Below are positions 35,326-44,575 of a stretch of DNA of 64,000 nt, piece after piece; position 1 is the stretch's first letter; each line of letters begins with the position of its first letter. The position numbers and the translations under genes are program-made. The stretch spans positions 186,001 to 250,000 of the forward strand of contig SSEL01000012.1 of NCBI GenBank assembly GCA_008012315.1, in the 5' to 3' direction. Under the pieces are notes generated by a model. The model was not told the origin of the DNA. It did not search any database and was given only the letters and a program-made list of their open reading frames with translations. Source of the stretch: Rhodospirillaceae bacterium (GTDB lineage Bacteria; Pseudomonadota; Alphaproteobacteria; Dongiales; Dongiaceae).

Positions 35326-35338
35326 TTGACTTAGTCAA
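35326..35338. promoter_or_regulatory. Palindromic operator overlapping -35 of the MarR-GNAT gene
   Basis: TTGAC (35326-35330) and GTCAA (35334-35338) flank TTA just 40 bp before the MarR-GNAT start. TTGACT also makes a good -35 box. This is the expected kind of site for MarR autorepression. Confidence 0.5.
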
Positions 35339-35377
35339 GTAAATGGTTGATCTTTTCCGATGCGGGAGGAGATCGCC

Positions 35378-36316
35378 ATGTCCGAGCTTGATTTTGACCA
35401 GCGGGTCGCGGCCATACGCCGCTTCAACCGCTTCTATACGAAGCAGATCGGCCTGTTGCAGGAGGGGCTGCTCAAATCGCCTTTCTCCCTGACTGAGAGC
35501 CGGGTCCTTTATGAATTGGCCAACCGGCCGCAGCCGACCGCCACGGAACTGGGACGGGAACTCGGCCTGGATGCCGGGTATCTCAGCCGCATCCTGCGCA
35601 AATTCGAGCAGCAGGGCCTGATCGAACGCCAGCCAAATCTGCAAGATGCCCGGCAGAGCCTGTTGCAGCTGACGGCGGCGGGCCGGGAAAATTTCGCGCC
35701 GCTGGACGAAAGGTCGCGGGGCGAGGTGGGTGACCTGCTGGCCCGGCTGCCGGTCGGCGAGCAACGACGGCTCATTGCCGCCATGGATACGGTGACTGCC
35801 TTGCTCTCCGACCGGCCAAAAGACATGCCGGTCTCTTATATGCTGCGGCCGCACCGGCCCGGCGACATGGGCTGGATCGTCCATCGCCAGGCGGTGCTCT
35901 ATGCCGAGGAATATGGCTGGGATGAAGAGTTCGAGGCGCTGATTGCCGAGATCACCGCCAAGTTCATCCAGAACTTCAACGCCAAGCGCGAGCGCTGCTG
36001 GATCGCTGAACGGGATGGCGAGGTGGTGGGATCGATCTTCCTGGTGCGGGAGAGCGACGAGGTCGCCAAGCTGCGGCTGCTTTATGTGGAGCCGAAGGCG
36101 CGGGGACTTGGTATCGGCCGCCGCCTGATCCGCGAATGCCTGGATTTCGCTCGGCAATGCCGCTACCGAAAAATTACCTTATGGACTAACGACATATTGG
36201 ACGCAGCTCGCCATCTTTATGAGGAGGCCGGGTTCCGCTTGGTGGCTGAGGAGCGACATCATAGCTTCGGTCATGATCTTGTCGGCCAGAATTGGGAACT
36301 GGTACTCTCCGCCTGA
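35378..36316 (+). CDS. Bifunctional MarR-type regulator / GNAT acetyltransferase
   Basis: From the ATG at 35378 (GGGAGGAGA upstream) the protein has 312 residues. Residues 1-150 are a MarR winged helix (TATELGRELGLDAGYLSRILRKFEQQGLIERQ, about 56-87). Residues 160-312 are a GNAT domain with the acetyl-CoA loop EPKARGLGIGRRLI (about 240-253) and TLWTNDILDAARHLYEEAGFRL. Such fusions are widespread in proteobacteria. The regulator half probably represses its own gene at the site near 35326. The substrate of the acetyltransferase half is unknown. Confidence 0.92.
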   Translation: MSELDFDQRVAAIRRFNRFYTKQIGLLQEGLLKSPFSLTESRVLYELANRPQPTATELGRELGLDAGYLSRILRKFEQQGLIERQPNLQDARQSLLQLTAAGRENFAPLDERSRGEVGDLLARLPVGEQRRLIAAMDTVTALLSDRPKDMPVSYMLRPHRPGDMGWIVHRQAVLYAEEYGWDEEFEALIAEITAKFIQNFNAKRERCWIAERDGEVVGSIFLVRESDEVAKLRLLYVEPKARGLGIGRRLIRECLDFARQCRYRKITLWTNDILDAARHLYEEAGFRLVAEERHHSFGHDLVGQNWELVLSA

Positions 36317-36411
36317 ACTCACCCGCTGATGTCGTTCTTGGACTTGCCCTCCCGGCTGTCCTGGGCTTCTCTGCCTGATCTTCTCGGACTCGAATATTCC
36401 GGACCAAGCCC

Positions 36412-37011
36412 ATGGAAAGCCAGGAAATTACCGACCTGAAATCGGCCTTGCGCGAGGTCACATCGAAGCGGCGCGAATGGGCCTTTGCCCTCAATCCCGA
36501 TGCCGGGTGCGGTTTGGCCGAACAGTTCATGCATGCCGTGGCGATCTCGCCGGGATTGGCAGTCTCAGGCTACTGGCCCCTGGAAGGTGAGCTGGATGTG
36601 CGGCCCTTGCTGGAGAAGCTGCGAGGTTTCGGCCATTCAATCGGCCTGCCGATCGTCGTCAAACGGGGGGAGCCGCTGGTTTTCCGCGAATGGCGCGATC
36701 ACGATGATATGGTGGAAGGCAAGTTCAAGGTCCTGACGCCGCCGGATCATGCGCCGGAAGTCATCCCGGAGGTCCTGCTGGTGCCGTTGCTGGCCTTCGA
36801 TCCGAATGGCTACCGCCTGGGCTATGGTGGCGGCTTCTACGATCGGACCCTGGATAAGCTGCGCCGCCGAGCCCAACTCACTGGGCATCGGGCACCCTTG
36901 GCCGTGGGGGTCGCCTATGCGGCACAAGAGGTTCCCGAGGTGCCGCGCGGACCCTATGATCAACCTTTGGACTGGATCGTGACGGAACGGTCCGCCTTCA
37001 AGTTCACCTAG
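36412..37011 (+). CDS. 5-formyltetrahydrofolate cyclo-ligase
   Basis: The 199-residue protein has the family's N-terminal helix ALREVTSKRREWAFAL, and the ATP-binding LLVPLLAFDPNGYRLGYGGGFYDRTL (about residues 120-145). It converts 5-formyl-THF to 5,10-methenyl-THF with ATP in the cytoplasm. In many proteobacteria this gene (ygfA/fau) sits just after the 6S RNA; here two genes intervene. The start at 36412 is an ATG with no strong ribosome-binding site; Met42 is too far in. Confidence 0.9.
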   Translation: MESQEITDLKSALREVTSKRREWAFALNPDAGCGLAEQFMHAVAISPGLAVSGYWPLEGELDVRPLLEKLRGFGHSIGLPIVVKRGEPLVFREWRDHDDMVEGKFKVLTPPDHAPEVIPEVLLVPLLAFDPNGYRLGYGGGFYDRTLDKLRRRAQLTGHRAPLAVGVAYAAQEVPEVPRGPYDQPLDWIVTERSAFKFT

Positions 37012-37030
37012 AGCAGTAAAGACCAGATCA

Positions 37031-37873
37031 ATGAATTTATTGTTTTGTGGCGATTTGGTCGGCCGGGCCGGCCGTGATGTGGTGGTGGAGCGCCTGCCGG
37101 GCCTGCGCCGTGACCTGGCGCTGGATTTCGTCATCGCCAATGGCGAGAACGCGGCCGGCGGCTTCGGCATCACCCAGAAAATCTGCCAGGAGCTTTACCA
37201 GGCCGGGGTCGATTGCGTCACCACCGGCAACCACGTCTGGGACCAGAAGGAGACGATGGCCTTCATCGCTGGCGATCCGAAGCTGCTGCGTCCGGCCAAC
37301 TTTCCGGAGGGCACGCCCGGCAAGGGAGCGGCCCAGTATCAGACCCAGCGTGGCAAGAAGGTCGTCGTCATCAATCTGATGGGCCGCCTGTTCATGGATC
37401 CCCTCGATGACCCGTTCCATCAGATCGAGGAATTGCTGTCGACCTATCGTCTCGGCGGCAATGCCGATGCCATCGTGCTGGATTTCCACGGCGAGGCGAC
37501 CAGCGAAAAGATGGCGATGGGCCATCTGGTCGATGGAAGGGTCAGCCTGACCGTCGGCACCCATACCCATGTGCCGACCGCCGATCACCAGATCCTGCCC
37601 AAGGGATCTGCTTATCAGTCGGATGCGGGCATGTGCGGCGATTACGATTCCGTCATCGGCATGGAAAAGACCACGCCGATCGCCCGCTTCACCAAGAAGC
37701 TGCCGACCGAACGGCTATCCGCCGCGACTGGCCCCGGCACGCTCTGCGGCATCTTTGTCGAAACCGATGACCGCACCGGCCTTGCCAAGCGCGTGGAACC
37801 CGTCCGGGTCGGCGGCCGCCTCAGCCAGGCCGTGCCGCAGGTCCAGGCGGCCGCCAAGCTGGCCACCGCCTGA
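37031..37873 (+). CDS. YmdB-type metallophosphoesterase (TIGR00282 family)
   Basis: The 280-residue protein has LLFCGDLVGRAGRDVV (metal ligand Asp, about residue 8), FVIANGENAAGGFGI (Asn/Glu), DCVTTGNHVWDQKE (His, about 68), VGTHTHVPTADHQILP and GMCGDYDSVIGM near the C-terminus. These are conserved in TIGR00282 metallophosphoesterases such as YmdB, a cyclic-AMP/oligonucleotide phosphodiesterase in Bacillus. The gene is 19 nt after the 5-formyl-THF cyclo-ligase, a neighbour arrangement common in bacteria. Its role in this organism is not established. Confidence 0.93.
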   Translation: MNLLFCGDLVGRAGRDVVVERLPGLRRDLALDFVIANGENAAGGFGITQKICQELYQAGVDCVTTGNHVWDQKETMAFIAGDPKLLRPANFPEGTPGKGAAQYQTQRGKKVVVINLMGRLFMDPLDDPFHQIEELLSTYRLGGNADAIVLDFHGEATSEKMAMGHLVDGRVSLTVGTHTHVPTADHQILPKGSAYQSDAGMCGDYDSVIGMEKTTPIARFTKKLPTERLSAATGPGTLCGIFVETDDRTGLAKRVEPVRVGGRLSQAVPQVQAAAKLATA

Positions 37874-37883
37874 TCATTTCTCA

Positions 37884-39554
37884 TCACGCGATACGGATAT
37901 CGCGCAGGAAGGTCGTGACATCGGCCTTCAGGACTTCCGCCTGCTGCGACAGGGAACGCGCCGCGCTCAGCACCTGCGTCGAGGCTGCGCCGGTTTCGCC
38001 GGCTGCCGCACTGACGCCGGTGACATTGGCGGCGACTTCCTGGGTGCCGCTGGCCGCCTGCTGAACGTTGCGGGCGATCTCCTGGGTGGCGCTGCCTTGT
38101 TCCTCGACCGCCGCGGCGATCGTCGTGGCGATTTCACTGATCTGGCGGATGGTGCCGGTGATTTCCTGGATCGCCGTAACCGAATCCCGGGTCGCACTCT
38201 GAATGGCCTCGATCTGGCCGGTAATTTCCTCAGTGGCCTTGCCGGTCTGGTTGGCAAGGTTCTTGACCTCCGAAGCCACCACGGCGAAGCCCTTGCCGGC
38301 TTCACCGGCGCGGGCGGCCTCGATCGTCGCATTCAAGGCCAGCAGATTGGTCTGGCCGGCGATATCGTTGATCAGCCGCACGACATCGCCGATCCGGTCG
38401 ACCGCCTTGACCAGGCCCTGGACCCTGTTGTCGGTATTGCTGGCCAAGGTCACCGCCCGGCTGGTGATCTGATTGGATTGCGCCGCCTGGCGACCGATCT
38501 CGTGGATCGAGGAAGAGAGCTCTTCCCCGGCGGCGGCAACGGTCTGCACATTGGTGGAGGCTTCGGCCGTCGCGGCGGAAACCGCCTGGACCTGCTGCGC
38601 GGTCTTATCGGCGATGGCTGACATCGACTGGGCGGTGGCCTGCATTTCCGTGGCGGCGCCGGCCAATTGCTCCAGCACCCCGGAAACCCGGGCGTCGAAA
38701 CTGCGGATCAATTGATCGACATGCTGTTGCCGGCGTTCCCGCTCGGCCTGGGCGTCGGCCCGTTCCGCCTGCATCTGCTCATTGGCGACGCCGTTTTCCT
38801 TGAAGACGATGACCGCCTGGGCCATGTCGCCGATTTCATCCTGGCGGTCGGTATAGGGAACATCGACGGCATAATCGCGATCGGCGAGCCGGGCGACGAC
38901 GGTGCGCAGGGCGACGATCGGTTTGATCGTGCGCCGGTCGAAGACGAAATACAGCATGGCGAGAAAGACCAGGGCGGTCAGCGCCACCATGGCATTGACG
39001 ATGATGGTGACGGCTTCGGCGCCGCTGCGGGCCTCGGTTACTTCACGGGCGGCCCGGCTGTTCATCTTTTCCTGGAAGGCGGTGACCAGGGAAACGATCT
39101 TCGCCTTGGCGGTATCGTAATCAGCGCCGAACATCAGGTTGCGGGCCTTTTCGAAATCCTTGGCAGCAACCGCTTCCATCGCCGCTTCCTCGGTTTTGAT
39201 CAGCCCGTCGGAATTGGCTTTCGATTGTTCGATGAGGTCCAGCTCGTCGGCGGGCGCGCCCAATTCCTTCAGGCGTTCCACGACTTTGTCGCGTGTGCGC
39301 GTCTCCTTCACCTCGCGCCAATAATTGTCGAGATGGGTCTTGTCGCCGGCGATGCTGTAGCGGCGCGCTTCCTCCGTCAGGTAATCCGACGCATTGGCGA
39401 GATCGTAGCCGAGCTGACGGAATTCAGCCTGGCGCAGCAAAGCCTGGCGCTCCGCATCGACCAGGCGATTTTCCTGCCAGATGGAAACGGCAGTGAGCAG
39501 GGACAAAACGATTGTTGTTCCAAGGGAAATCTTGGTGATGAGGGCGATACGCAT
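37884..39554 (-). CDS. Methyl-accepting chemotaxis protein
   Basis: The 556-residue receptor has an N-terminal membrane helix (about residues 6-24), a periplasmic helical sensor domain (about 25-185), a second membrane helix (about 186-208), a HAMP domain ([23 protein letters not shown], about 210-232) and a signalling domain. Near residue 405 is [35 protein letters not shown], the invariant CheA/CheW-binding tip. It is a full-length inner-membrane chemoreceptor. The ligand is unknown. It converges on the ymdB-like gene with 10 bp between stops. Confidence 0.95.
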   Translation of the reverse strand: MRIALITKISLGTTIVLSLLTAVSIWQENRLVDAERQALLRQAEFRQLGYDLANASDYLTEEARRYSIAGDKTHLDNYWREVKETRTRDKVVERLKELGAPADELDLIEQSKANSDGLIKTEEAAMEAVAAKDFEKARNLMFGADYDTAKAKIVSLVTAFQEKMNSRAAREVTEARSGAEAVTIIVNAMVALTALVFLAMLYFVFDRRTIKPIVALRTVVARLADRDYAVDVPYTDRQDEIGDMAQAVIVFKENGVANEQMQAERADAQAERERRQQHVDQLIRSFDARVSGVLEQLAGAATEMQATAQSMSAIADKTAQQVQAVSAATAEASTNVQTVAAAGEELSSSIHEIGRQAAQSNQITSRAVTLASNTDNRVQGLVKAVDRIGDVVRLINDIAGQTNLLALNATIEAARAGEAGKGFAVVASEVKNLANQTGKATEEITGQIEAIQSATRDSVTAIQEITGTIRQISEIATTIAAAVEEQGSATQEIARNVQQAASGTQEVAANVTGVSAAAGETGAASTQVLSAARSLSQQAEVLKADVTTFLRDIRIA

Positions 39555-39726
39555 GGCTGGCCTCGAAAAGGCGTTTGACGTCCGTCAGGACTGCATACCC
39601 AAATATGCAATGGCAGCTTATGCGGTGAAAATTAAGGCCGTATTAATTGAGATTATTTGCCATATTTAGATCAAAAGCAGTCACTCCCGACCGCCGAAGA
39701 TATTCGATGGCAGACGTGATACGCCT

Positions 39727-40581
39727 TTATTTCATGTCGCGCATTTCGGCGACGACGGCCTCGATCAAGCCGGCTTCCAAGCGGCTCGGCGTTTCGCTCC
39801 GGCCGCGCAGGACATGCACGACGGATGAAAAGCGGGGCAGGTCGCCCTGAAGTTCAACGATGCCGGGCGCCAAGTTGCGACGCCCGAGCAAGGCGATGCC
39901 GAGGCCGTGACGCACGCCGGCACGCACACCCTCGCTGCTCGGGCATTCCAGGATGACGTTCAGTGACCGTCCTTGCTCGGCAAGGCGGTGCTGTGCTGCC
40001 TGCCGGTAGAAGCAGCTTTGATCGAAGGAGACGAAAGGGATGCTCTGTTCGGGCTGGATCGGGTGATCTTCCGCCTGCACCCAGCACAGATCCTCGCGCC
40101 ATAGCGGCCGGTCGCCATCTTCCATCTCGTCTTCGAAGGTCTGCAGGATGGCGAGATCGACCTCGCCGGATTTCAGCCAGTGCTGCAATGTCAGGCTCTG
40201 GCCGACTTTGATGCTGAGCGATACTTGCGGATGCAGGCGTTTGAAGCGGCCGAGCACGGCGGCGAGCTTCTTGCCGGTTGCATCCTCGGTCGAACCGAGG
40301 CGGACCTGGCCGGCGAGATCGGAGGAGCGGAAATGCTCGGCCGCCTCGTCATGCAGGCTGACCAGCCGGTCGGCATAGGAGAGCAGGTTGCGGCCATCCG
40401 CCGTAGGGCCGACACCGCCGGATCCCTTAATCAGCAGCGGCCGGCCGATACGTTCCTCCAGCCGCGCCAGTTTATGGCTGACCGCCGACTGGGTGAGGTT
40501 GAGCTTCTGCGCGGCGCGGGTGATGCCACCCAGTTCCACCACCGTCTTGAAGGTTCGCAGGGAATCGATATCGAGGCGCAT
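39727..40581 (-). CDS. LysR-family transcriptional regulator
   Basis: The 284-residue protein has the helix-turn-helix GGITRAAQKLNLTQSAVSHKLARLEERIGRPL (about residues 18-49) and a full effector domain (VRLGSTEDATGKKLAAVLGRF, about 94). It is divergent from the HAD/MDR/SDR operon across a 112-bp region containing an unusual symmetric dyad (40590-40639). It probably regulates that operon; the inducer is unknown. Confidence 0.9.
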   Translation of the reverse strand: MRLDIDSLRTFKTVVELGGITRAAQKLNLTQSAVSHKLARLEERIGRPLLIKGSGGVGPTADGRNLLSYADRLVSLHDEAAEHFRSSDLAGQVRLGSTEDATGKKLAAVLGRFKRLHPQVSLSIKVGQSLTLQHWLKSGEVDLAILQTFEDEMEDGDRPLWREDLCWVQAEDHPIQPEQSIPFVSFDQSCFYRQAAQHRLAEQGRSLNVILECPSSEGVRAGVRHGLGIALLGRRNLAPGIVELQGDLPRFSSVVHVLRGRSETPSRLEAGLIEAVVAEMRDMK

Positions 40582-40589
40582 TTCATCCT

Positions 40590-40639
40590 ACATGACAGAA
40601 ATCGATGGTTTTCATGAAATCATATCAGTTCCGTCATGT
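40590..40639. promoter_or_regulatory. Nested dyad, likely LysR operator
   Basis: ACATGAC (40590-40596) and GTCATGT (40633-40639) form a perfect inverted repeat. A second perfect palindrome, TTTCATGAAA (40610-40619), shares exactly the same centre (40614.5). The 50-bp element lies between the divergent LysR and HAD genes. Confidence 0.55.
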
Positions 40640-40693
40640 CGAATCCCGGATTAAGACAAGGCCATCGGATCGTTCCAACCAGACGAGGCACTC

Positions 40694-41410
40694 ATGGCAC
40701 TGCAAGATTTCAAGATTCTCACCTTCGACGTCGTCGGGACGCTGATCGATTTCGAAACCGGGATGCTGGATTATCTGCGTCCCATTGCCCGGCAGGCTGG
40801 CTTGCAGGTCGATGACGACCGGCTGCTGGCGCATTACGCGATGGCGGAAGATGAACAACACAGGTTGACGCCCGGCGAGGCCTTTCCCCAGATGATGGCG
40901 CCGGCCTATCGCCAGATGGCGAAAGAGCTGGGCCTGCCGGCCAGCGACGAGCTGGCCGAGGGGTTCCGCCTGTCCATTCCCGCCTGGCCGGCCTTTCCGG
41001 ATTCCGCCGAAGCCTTGCGGCGTCTGAAGACGCGCTTCCGCCTGGTAGCGATGACCAATTCCGACAACTGGGCGCTGGGTCATTTCGCGCAACGCCTCGG
41101 CAATCCGTTCGACGATACCGTCACCGCCGAGGATGTCGGGCTGAACAAGCCGGACCCGCAATTCTTCGCTTATGCGCGCGGCCGGCAAAGCCCGCACGGC
41201 TATAAGCTCGGCGACTACCTGCATGTGGCACAAAGCCAGTACCACGATATCGGCATCGCCAAGGCGCTGGGCTATCGTACCTGCTGGATCGAGCGGCGCC
41301 AGGGCAAGGCAGGTTTCGGCGGCACGCCGGAACCGCGGGATGTGACCAAGCCGGACTACCATTTCAGCAAGCTGGTCCAATTGGCCGATGCCGTCGATGC
41401 CGGCCGTTGA
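40694..41410 (+). CDS. HAD-superfamily hydrolase, haloacid dehalogenase-like
   Basis: The 238-residue protein has motif I LTFDVVGTLIDFE (nucleophile Asp12, with Val rather than a second Asp), motif II AMTNSDNW (about residue 117) and GLNKPDPQFF with the Lys. These match the type II haloacid dehalogenase branch, which cleaves carbon-halogen bonds, though many members have other or unknown hydrolytic roles. It is the first of three clustered genes with a zinc-type dehydrogenase and an SDR. Confidence 0.85.
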   Translation: MALQDFKILTFDVVGTLIDFETGMLDYLRPIARQAGLQVDDDRLLAHYAMAEDEQHRLTPGEAFPQMMAPAYRQMAKELGLPASDELAEGFRLSIPAWPAFPDSAEALRRLKTRFRLVAMTNSDNWALGHFAQRLGNPFDDTVTAEDVGLNKPDPQFFAYARGRQSPHGYKLGDYLHVAQSQYHDIGIAKALGYRTCWIERRQGKAGFGGTPEPRDVTKPDYHFSKLVQLADAVDAGR

Positions 41411-41426
41411 TGAGAGGAATAATGTG

Positions 41427-42485
41427 ATGCCGGAAGCCTTGCCGAAACTGATGCGTGCCGTTGCCTTGACCGGGATCGGCGAAATCGACCGGCTGCAACG
41501 GGTGGAAACCCGCGTGCCGCGCCCAATGGCCGGCGAGGTGCTGGTGAAGGTCGGTGCCTGCGGGTTGAACAATTCCGATGTGATGTTGCGGATCGGCGGC
41601 TATGGGCGCGAGGACGATCCGGCCGCGCGGACCGGATGGAAACGCGAGGCGCCGCATTTTCCCCGCATCCAGGGATCGGATATCGCCGGAACAATCGTTG
41701 CCGTGGGCGAGGGTGGCGATGACAGCCGGATCGGTGAGCGCGTCCTGGTCAATCCAACGCTCTATCTGAACGGCGGCGACGATCCGACCGAGGTCGATTA
41801 TCTCGGATCCGAACGCGACGGCGGCTATGCGGAATATTGCGCCGTGCCGGCGGAGAATGCCGTTGCCGTGAACAGCGACCTGCCTTTCGATGATCTGGCG
41901 ACTTTCCCCATCGCTTATCTGACGGCGTATCACATGCTCAATCGTGCGCGGCTCGGCAAGGACGAGCGCGTCGTCATCACCGGCGCCTCGGGCGGTGTCG
42001 GTTCGGCCATGCTGCAACTGGCGAAATTGCGCGGCGCTGAAGCGATCGCCGTGGTCAGCCGCAGCAAGGCGGATCAGGCTTTGGCCCTGGGTGCGCTCAC
42101 CACAGTCGATCGTGCGTCACCCGATCTCGAGGCCGATCTTCGCACTGCCGCGACCGGCCCCATCGATGTTGTGGCCGATGTTGCTGGCGGTTCGGCTTTC
42201 TCGGCCTTGCTGGCGGTGCTGCGCCCGGCGGGCCGCTTCGTCACCTGCGGTGCCATCGCCGGTTCCGTCGTGCCGCTCGACCTGCGCACCGTCTATCTCA
42301 AGCATCTTGAGATCATCGGCTCTTCCTATGGCACGGCGACCGAGTTCCGCGATCTGGTCGGCCTGATCGAGACCGGGCGGCTGCGGCCGCTGCGGGCCAA
42401 GACGTTTCCGCTCGATCAATTGGCCGAGGCACAGCGCGCCTTCATCGCCAAAAAGCATTTCGGCAATATCGTCGTCACACCGTAA
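41427..42485 (+). CDS. Zinc-type alcohol dehydrogenase/quinone oxidoreductase family (MDR)
   Basis: From the ATG at 41427 (GAGGAAT upstream) the protein has 352 residues. It has the MDR GroES-like start (MRAVALTGIG, VKVGACGLNNSDVMLR, HFPRIQGSDIAG) and a Rossmann motif VVITGASGGVGSAMLQLAK (about residues 171-189). The typical catalytic zinc Cys-His ligands are not obvious (ACGLNNSD in place of CGVCHSD), so it is probably a zinc-free NAD(P)H-dependent reductase. It is 17 nt downstream of the HAD gene and followed by the SDR gene after about 60 nt. Confidence 0.88.
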   Translation: MPEALPKLMRAVALTGIGEIDRLQRVETRVPRPMAGEVLVKVGACGLNNSDVMLRIGGYGREDDPAARTGWKREAPHFPRIQGSDIAGTIVAVGEGGDDSRIGERVLVNPTLYLNGGDDPTEVDYLGSERDGGYAEYCAVPAENAVAVNSDLPFDDLATFPIAYLTAYHMLNRARLGKDERVVITGASGGVGSAMLQLAKLRGAEAIAVVSRSKADQALALGALTTVDRASPDLEADLRTAATGPIDVVADVAGGSAFSALLAVLRPAGRFVTCGAIAGSVVPLDLRTVYLKHLEIIGSSYGTATEFRDLVGLIETGRLRPLRAKTFPLDQLAEAQRAFIAKKHFGNIVVTP

Positions 42486-42547
42486 CAGCGGGAAGCTGAG
42501 CGCCGGGAGGATTTGCTTTCGCCGGCGGCTGCCGCTAGGGAAGTCGT

Positions 42548-43348
42548 ATGCTTTCTTTCAGCGGAACCGGTGCGGCCATGATCTCTTCAAACCTGTTCGA
42601 CCTCTCCGGCAAGGTCGCGCTCGTTACCGGCGCCGGCCGTGGCCTCGGCTTTGCCATTGCCGAGGGGCTGGCCAAGCATGGCGCGCATGTCGTGCTGAAC
42701 GGGCGCCAGGCCGAAACCCTGGAAGCAGCCGCATCGGCCATCCGCGCTGCGGGCGGACAGGCGAGCATCGCCGCTTTCGATATCGGCGACACCGCAGCGC
42801 TGCATCAGCGGCTGGAAGATATCCTGCGGGATGTGGGGCATCTCGATATCCTGGTGAACAATGTCGGCCAGCGGGCGCGGCGCGATGTCTTCGATTTCGA
42901 TCTCGCCGAGATCAGGGCTCTGCTGGAGGTCGACCTGGTGGCGCCGATGGAGCTCAGCCGCCTGGTGGCGAAGACGATGCTGGCCGCCGTCAATGGCCGC
43001 ATCATCAACATCACCTCGATTGCCGGCCCCATCGCCCGTTCCGGCGATGCGCTCTATACGGCGGCGAAGGGCGGGCTCGATGCCTTGACGCGAGCACTGG
43101 CGGCGGAGCTGGGGCCGTCCGGTATCACGGTGAATGCGATTGCCCCCGGCTATTTCGCCACCGAAGCCAATGCCGAGATGACTTCCGATGCGGAAATCGC
43201 CGACTGGCTGGCGCGGCGCACATCACTCGGCCGCTGGGGTTCGCCGGACGAGATCGCCGGCGCGGCGGTTTTCCTCGCCTCGGATGCCGCGTCCTACATC
43301 ACCGGCCAGACCATCGCCGTCGATGGCGGCTACCTGGCCCATTTCTGA
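42548..43348 (+). CDS. Short-chain dehydrogenase/reductase
   Basis: The 266-residue SDR has the cofactor motif TGAGRGLG (about residues 27-34), NNVG (about 100), the catalytic Ser in NITSIAG and YxxxK (YTAAKGG, about 174-178), plus the C-terminal GWFGSP-like FLASDAASYITGQTIAVDGGY. All catalytic residues are present. The start at 42548 has AGGGAAGTC before it; Met11 is an alternative. It is the third gene of the HAD-MDR-SDR unit, which probably processes one carbonyl compound under the divergent LysR. Confidence 0.93.
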   Translation: MLSFSGTGAAMISSNLFDLSGKVALVTGAGRGLGFAIAEGLAKHGAHVVLNGRQAETLEAAASAIRAAGGQASIAAFDIGDTAALHQRLEDILRDVGHLDILVNNVGQRARRDVFDFDLAEIRALLEVDLVAPMELSRLVAKTMLAAVNGRIINITSIAGPIARSGDALYTAAKGGLDALTRALAAELGPSGITVNAIAPGYFATEANAEMTSDAEIADWLARRTSLGRWGSPDEIAGAAVFLASDAASYITGQTIAVDGGYLAHF

Positions 43349-43516
43349 TTAACTGATCGCGGCGGCGGCATTGGCCGTCATTCAGTCATCACGGCGTAAG
43401 GCCGATCAATGGCAGTCGGGGGTCCATCGCGATGTTGACATGGAAAGCAGAATTTACCATCTTTCGTTGAGAAACTGGCTTTGTAATATGTGTGCCAGAT
43501 CCGAAAAGGTGCTGGC

Positions 43517-44575
43517 ATGCCAGAATTTATTGAAGTCACGACAGACGAGCTTCTAGATGCGCTGCTCAGCTACGCGCCTGTACGCCCGGTCCATATAGAG
43601 GGGCCGCCGGGTTCAGGCAAAACGGAGTGCGCGAAGCTGTTTTTTGAAAATATCGGGATGCCATTCGAAGAGTTCGATGGCGGCACGACGGCGATTGAAG
43701 ACATCGTCGGACTGCCGATACCCGATCACGTCAATCAGGTCATTCGCTACTATCCACCGGTGCGCCTGAAACGTGACAAGCCATTTGGCATCATTCTCGA
43801 CGATATGCCGAATGCCAAGCTCGATGTGCTGCGGGCCTTCTACAAGATTATGCAGTTCAAGAAGACAGATTCCTTTGAAATGCCGGAGGGATCGATCGTC
43901 ATCTCGACCGGAAATCGGACGGAGGACAATGCCTATGTCGAGGCTCTTCCCGCTCCGCTGGTCAATCGAATGATGATCTTGCGGCTTGCAGATGATGTCG
44001 ATGGCTGGCTGAGACATGCCCGAGAGAGGAACTTCCATCCGCTCATTATCGACTTTATTGAGTCTCGGCCTAAGAATATTCGGAGCCCCTCAAATCCACA
44101 TGGTCGCCCATTCACGTCGAAGCGGTCCCTCCATATGCTGAGTGACGCATTGTGGCAACATAAAGAGCTCAATCCGCATCGTGTTCAGATTGCGGCCGAG
44201 GCCAGTATTGGCCTTGCTCATGCCGTGGAATTCCAGGGCTTCTACAGAACGAAGGCTGATCGGCTAACCGTGGAACGCTTGCTGAAAGGCGATATCCGGT
44301 GGCCGGGGTCCCCTGCGGATCGGCAGGAATTGTTCTTCTTGATGAATTCATTCCGCTTTTATCTGATCAAGCATCTTCCGACGACGGTAGATGCGGTGAA
44401 TGGCAGCACGCGTGAGCTCGCTCATAAGGCGAAGGCATTGCTGGCGGCACTAGCGGAAATCAGTGGCGAAATGGCCCAACACGTTATTATCCAGATCGAC
44501 GGCGAAGCAGTGCCGGATTGGTTTGTTGTGGAAGTTGCTCGGGATTTGCCCCGGATCGCGGCTAGTCGAAAATAG
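43517..44575 (+). CDS. MoxR-like AAA+ ATPase of an accessory cassette
   Basis: From ATG 43517 (AAGGTG upstream) the protein has 352 residues. It carries Walker A GPPGSGKT (residues 29-36), a Walker B-like GIILDDMP (91-98, Asp where most MoxR proteins have Glu), sensor-1-like ISTGNR (129-134), an arginine-finger candidate in PLVNRMMILRL, and a C-terminal helical lid. This is a MoxR-type ATPase, which typically acts as a chaperone loading metal or remodelling a partner with a VWA domain. Its stop overlaps the GTG start of the next gene by one base, so the two are translationally coupled. Base composition is clearly AT-richer than the neighbours, suggesting acquisition. Confidence 0.88.
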   Translation: MPEFIEVTTDELLDALLSYAPVRPVHIEGPPGSGKTECAKLFFENIGMPFEEFDGGTTAIEDIVGLPIPDHVNQVIRYYPPVRLKRDKPFGIILDDMPNAKLDVLRAFYKIMQFKKTDSFEMPEGSIVISTGNRTEDNAYVEALPAPLVNRMMILRLADDVDGWLRHARERNFHPLIIDFIESRPKNIRSPSNPHGRPFTSKRSLHMLSDALWQHKELNPHRVQIAAEASIGLAHAVEFQGFYRTKADRLTVERLLKGDIRWPGSPADRQELFFLMNSFRFYLIKHLPTTVDAVNGSTRELAHKAKALLAALAEISGEMAQHVIIQIDGEAVPDWFVVEVARDLPRIAASRK

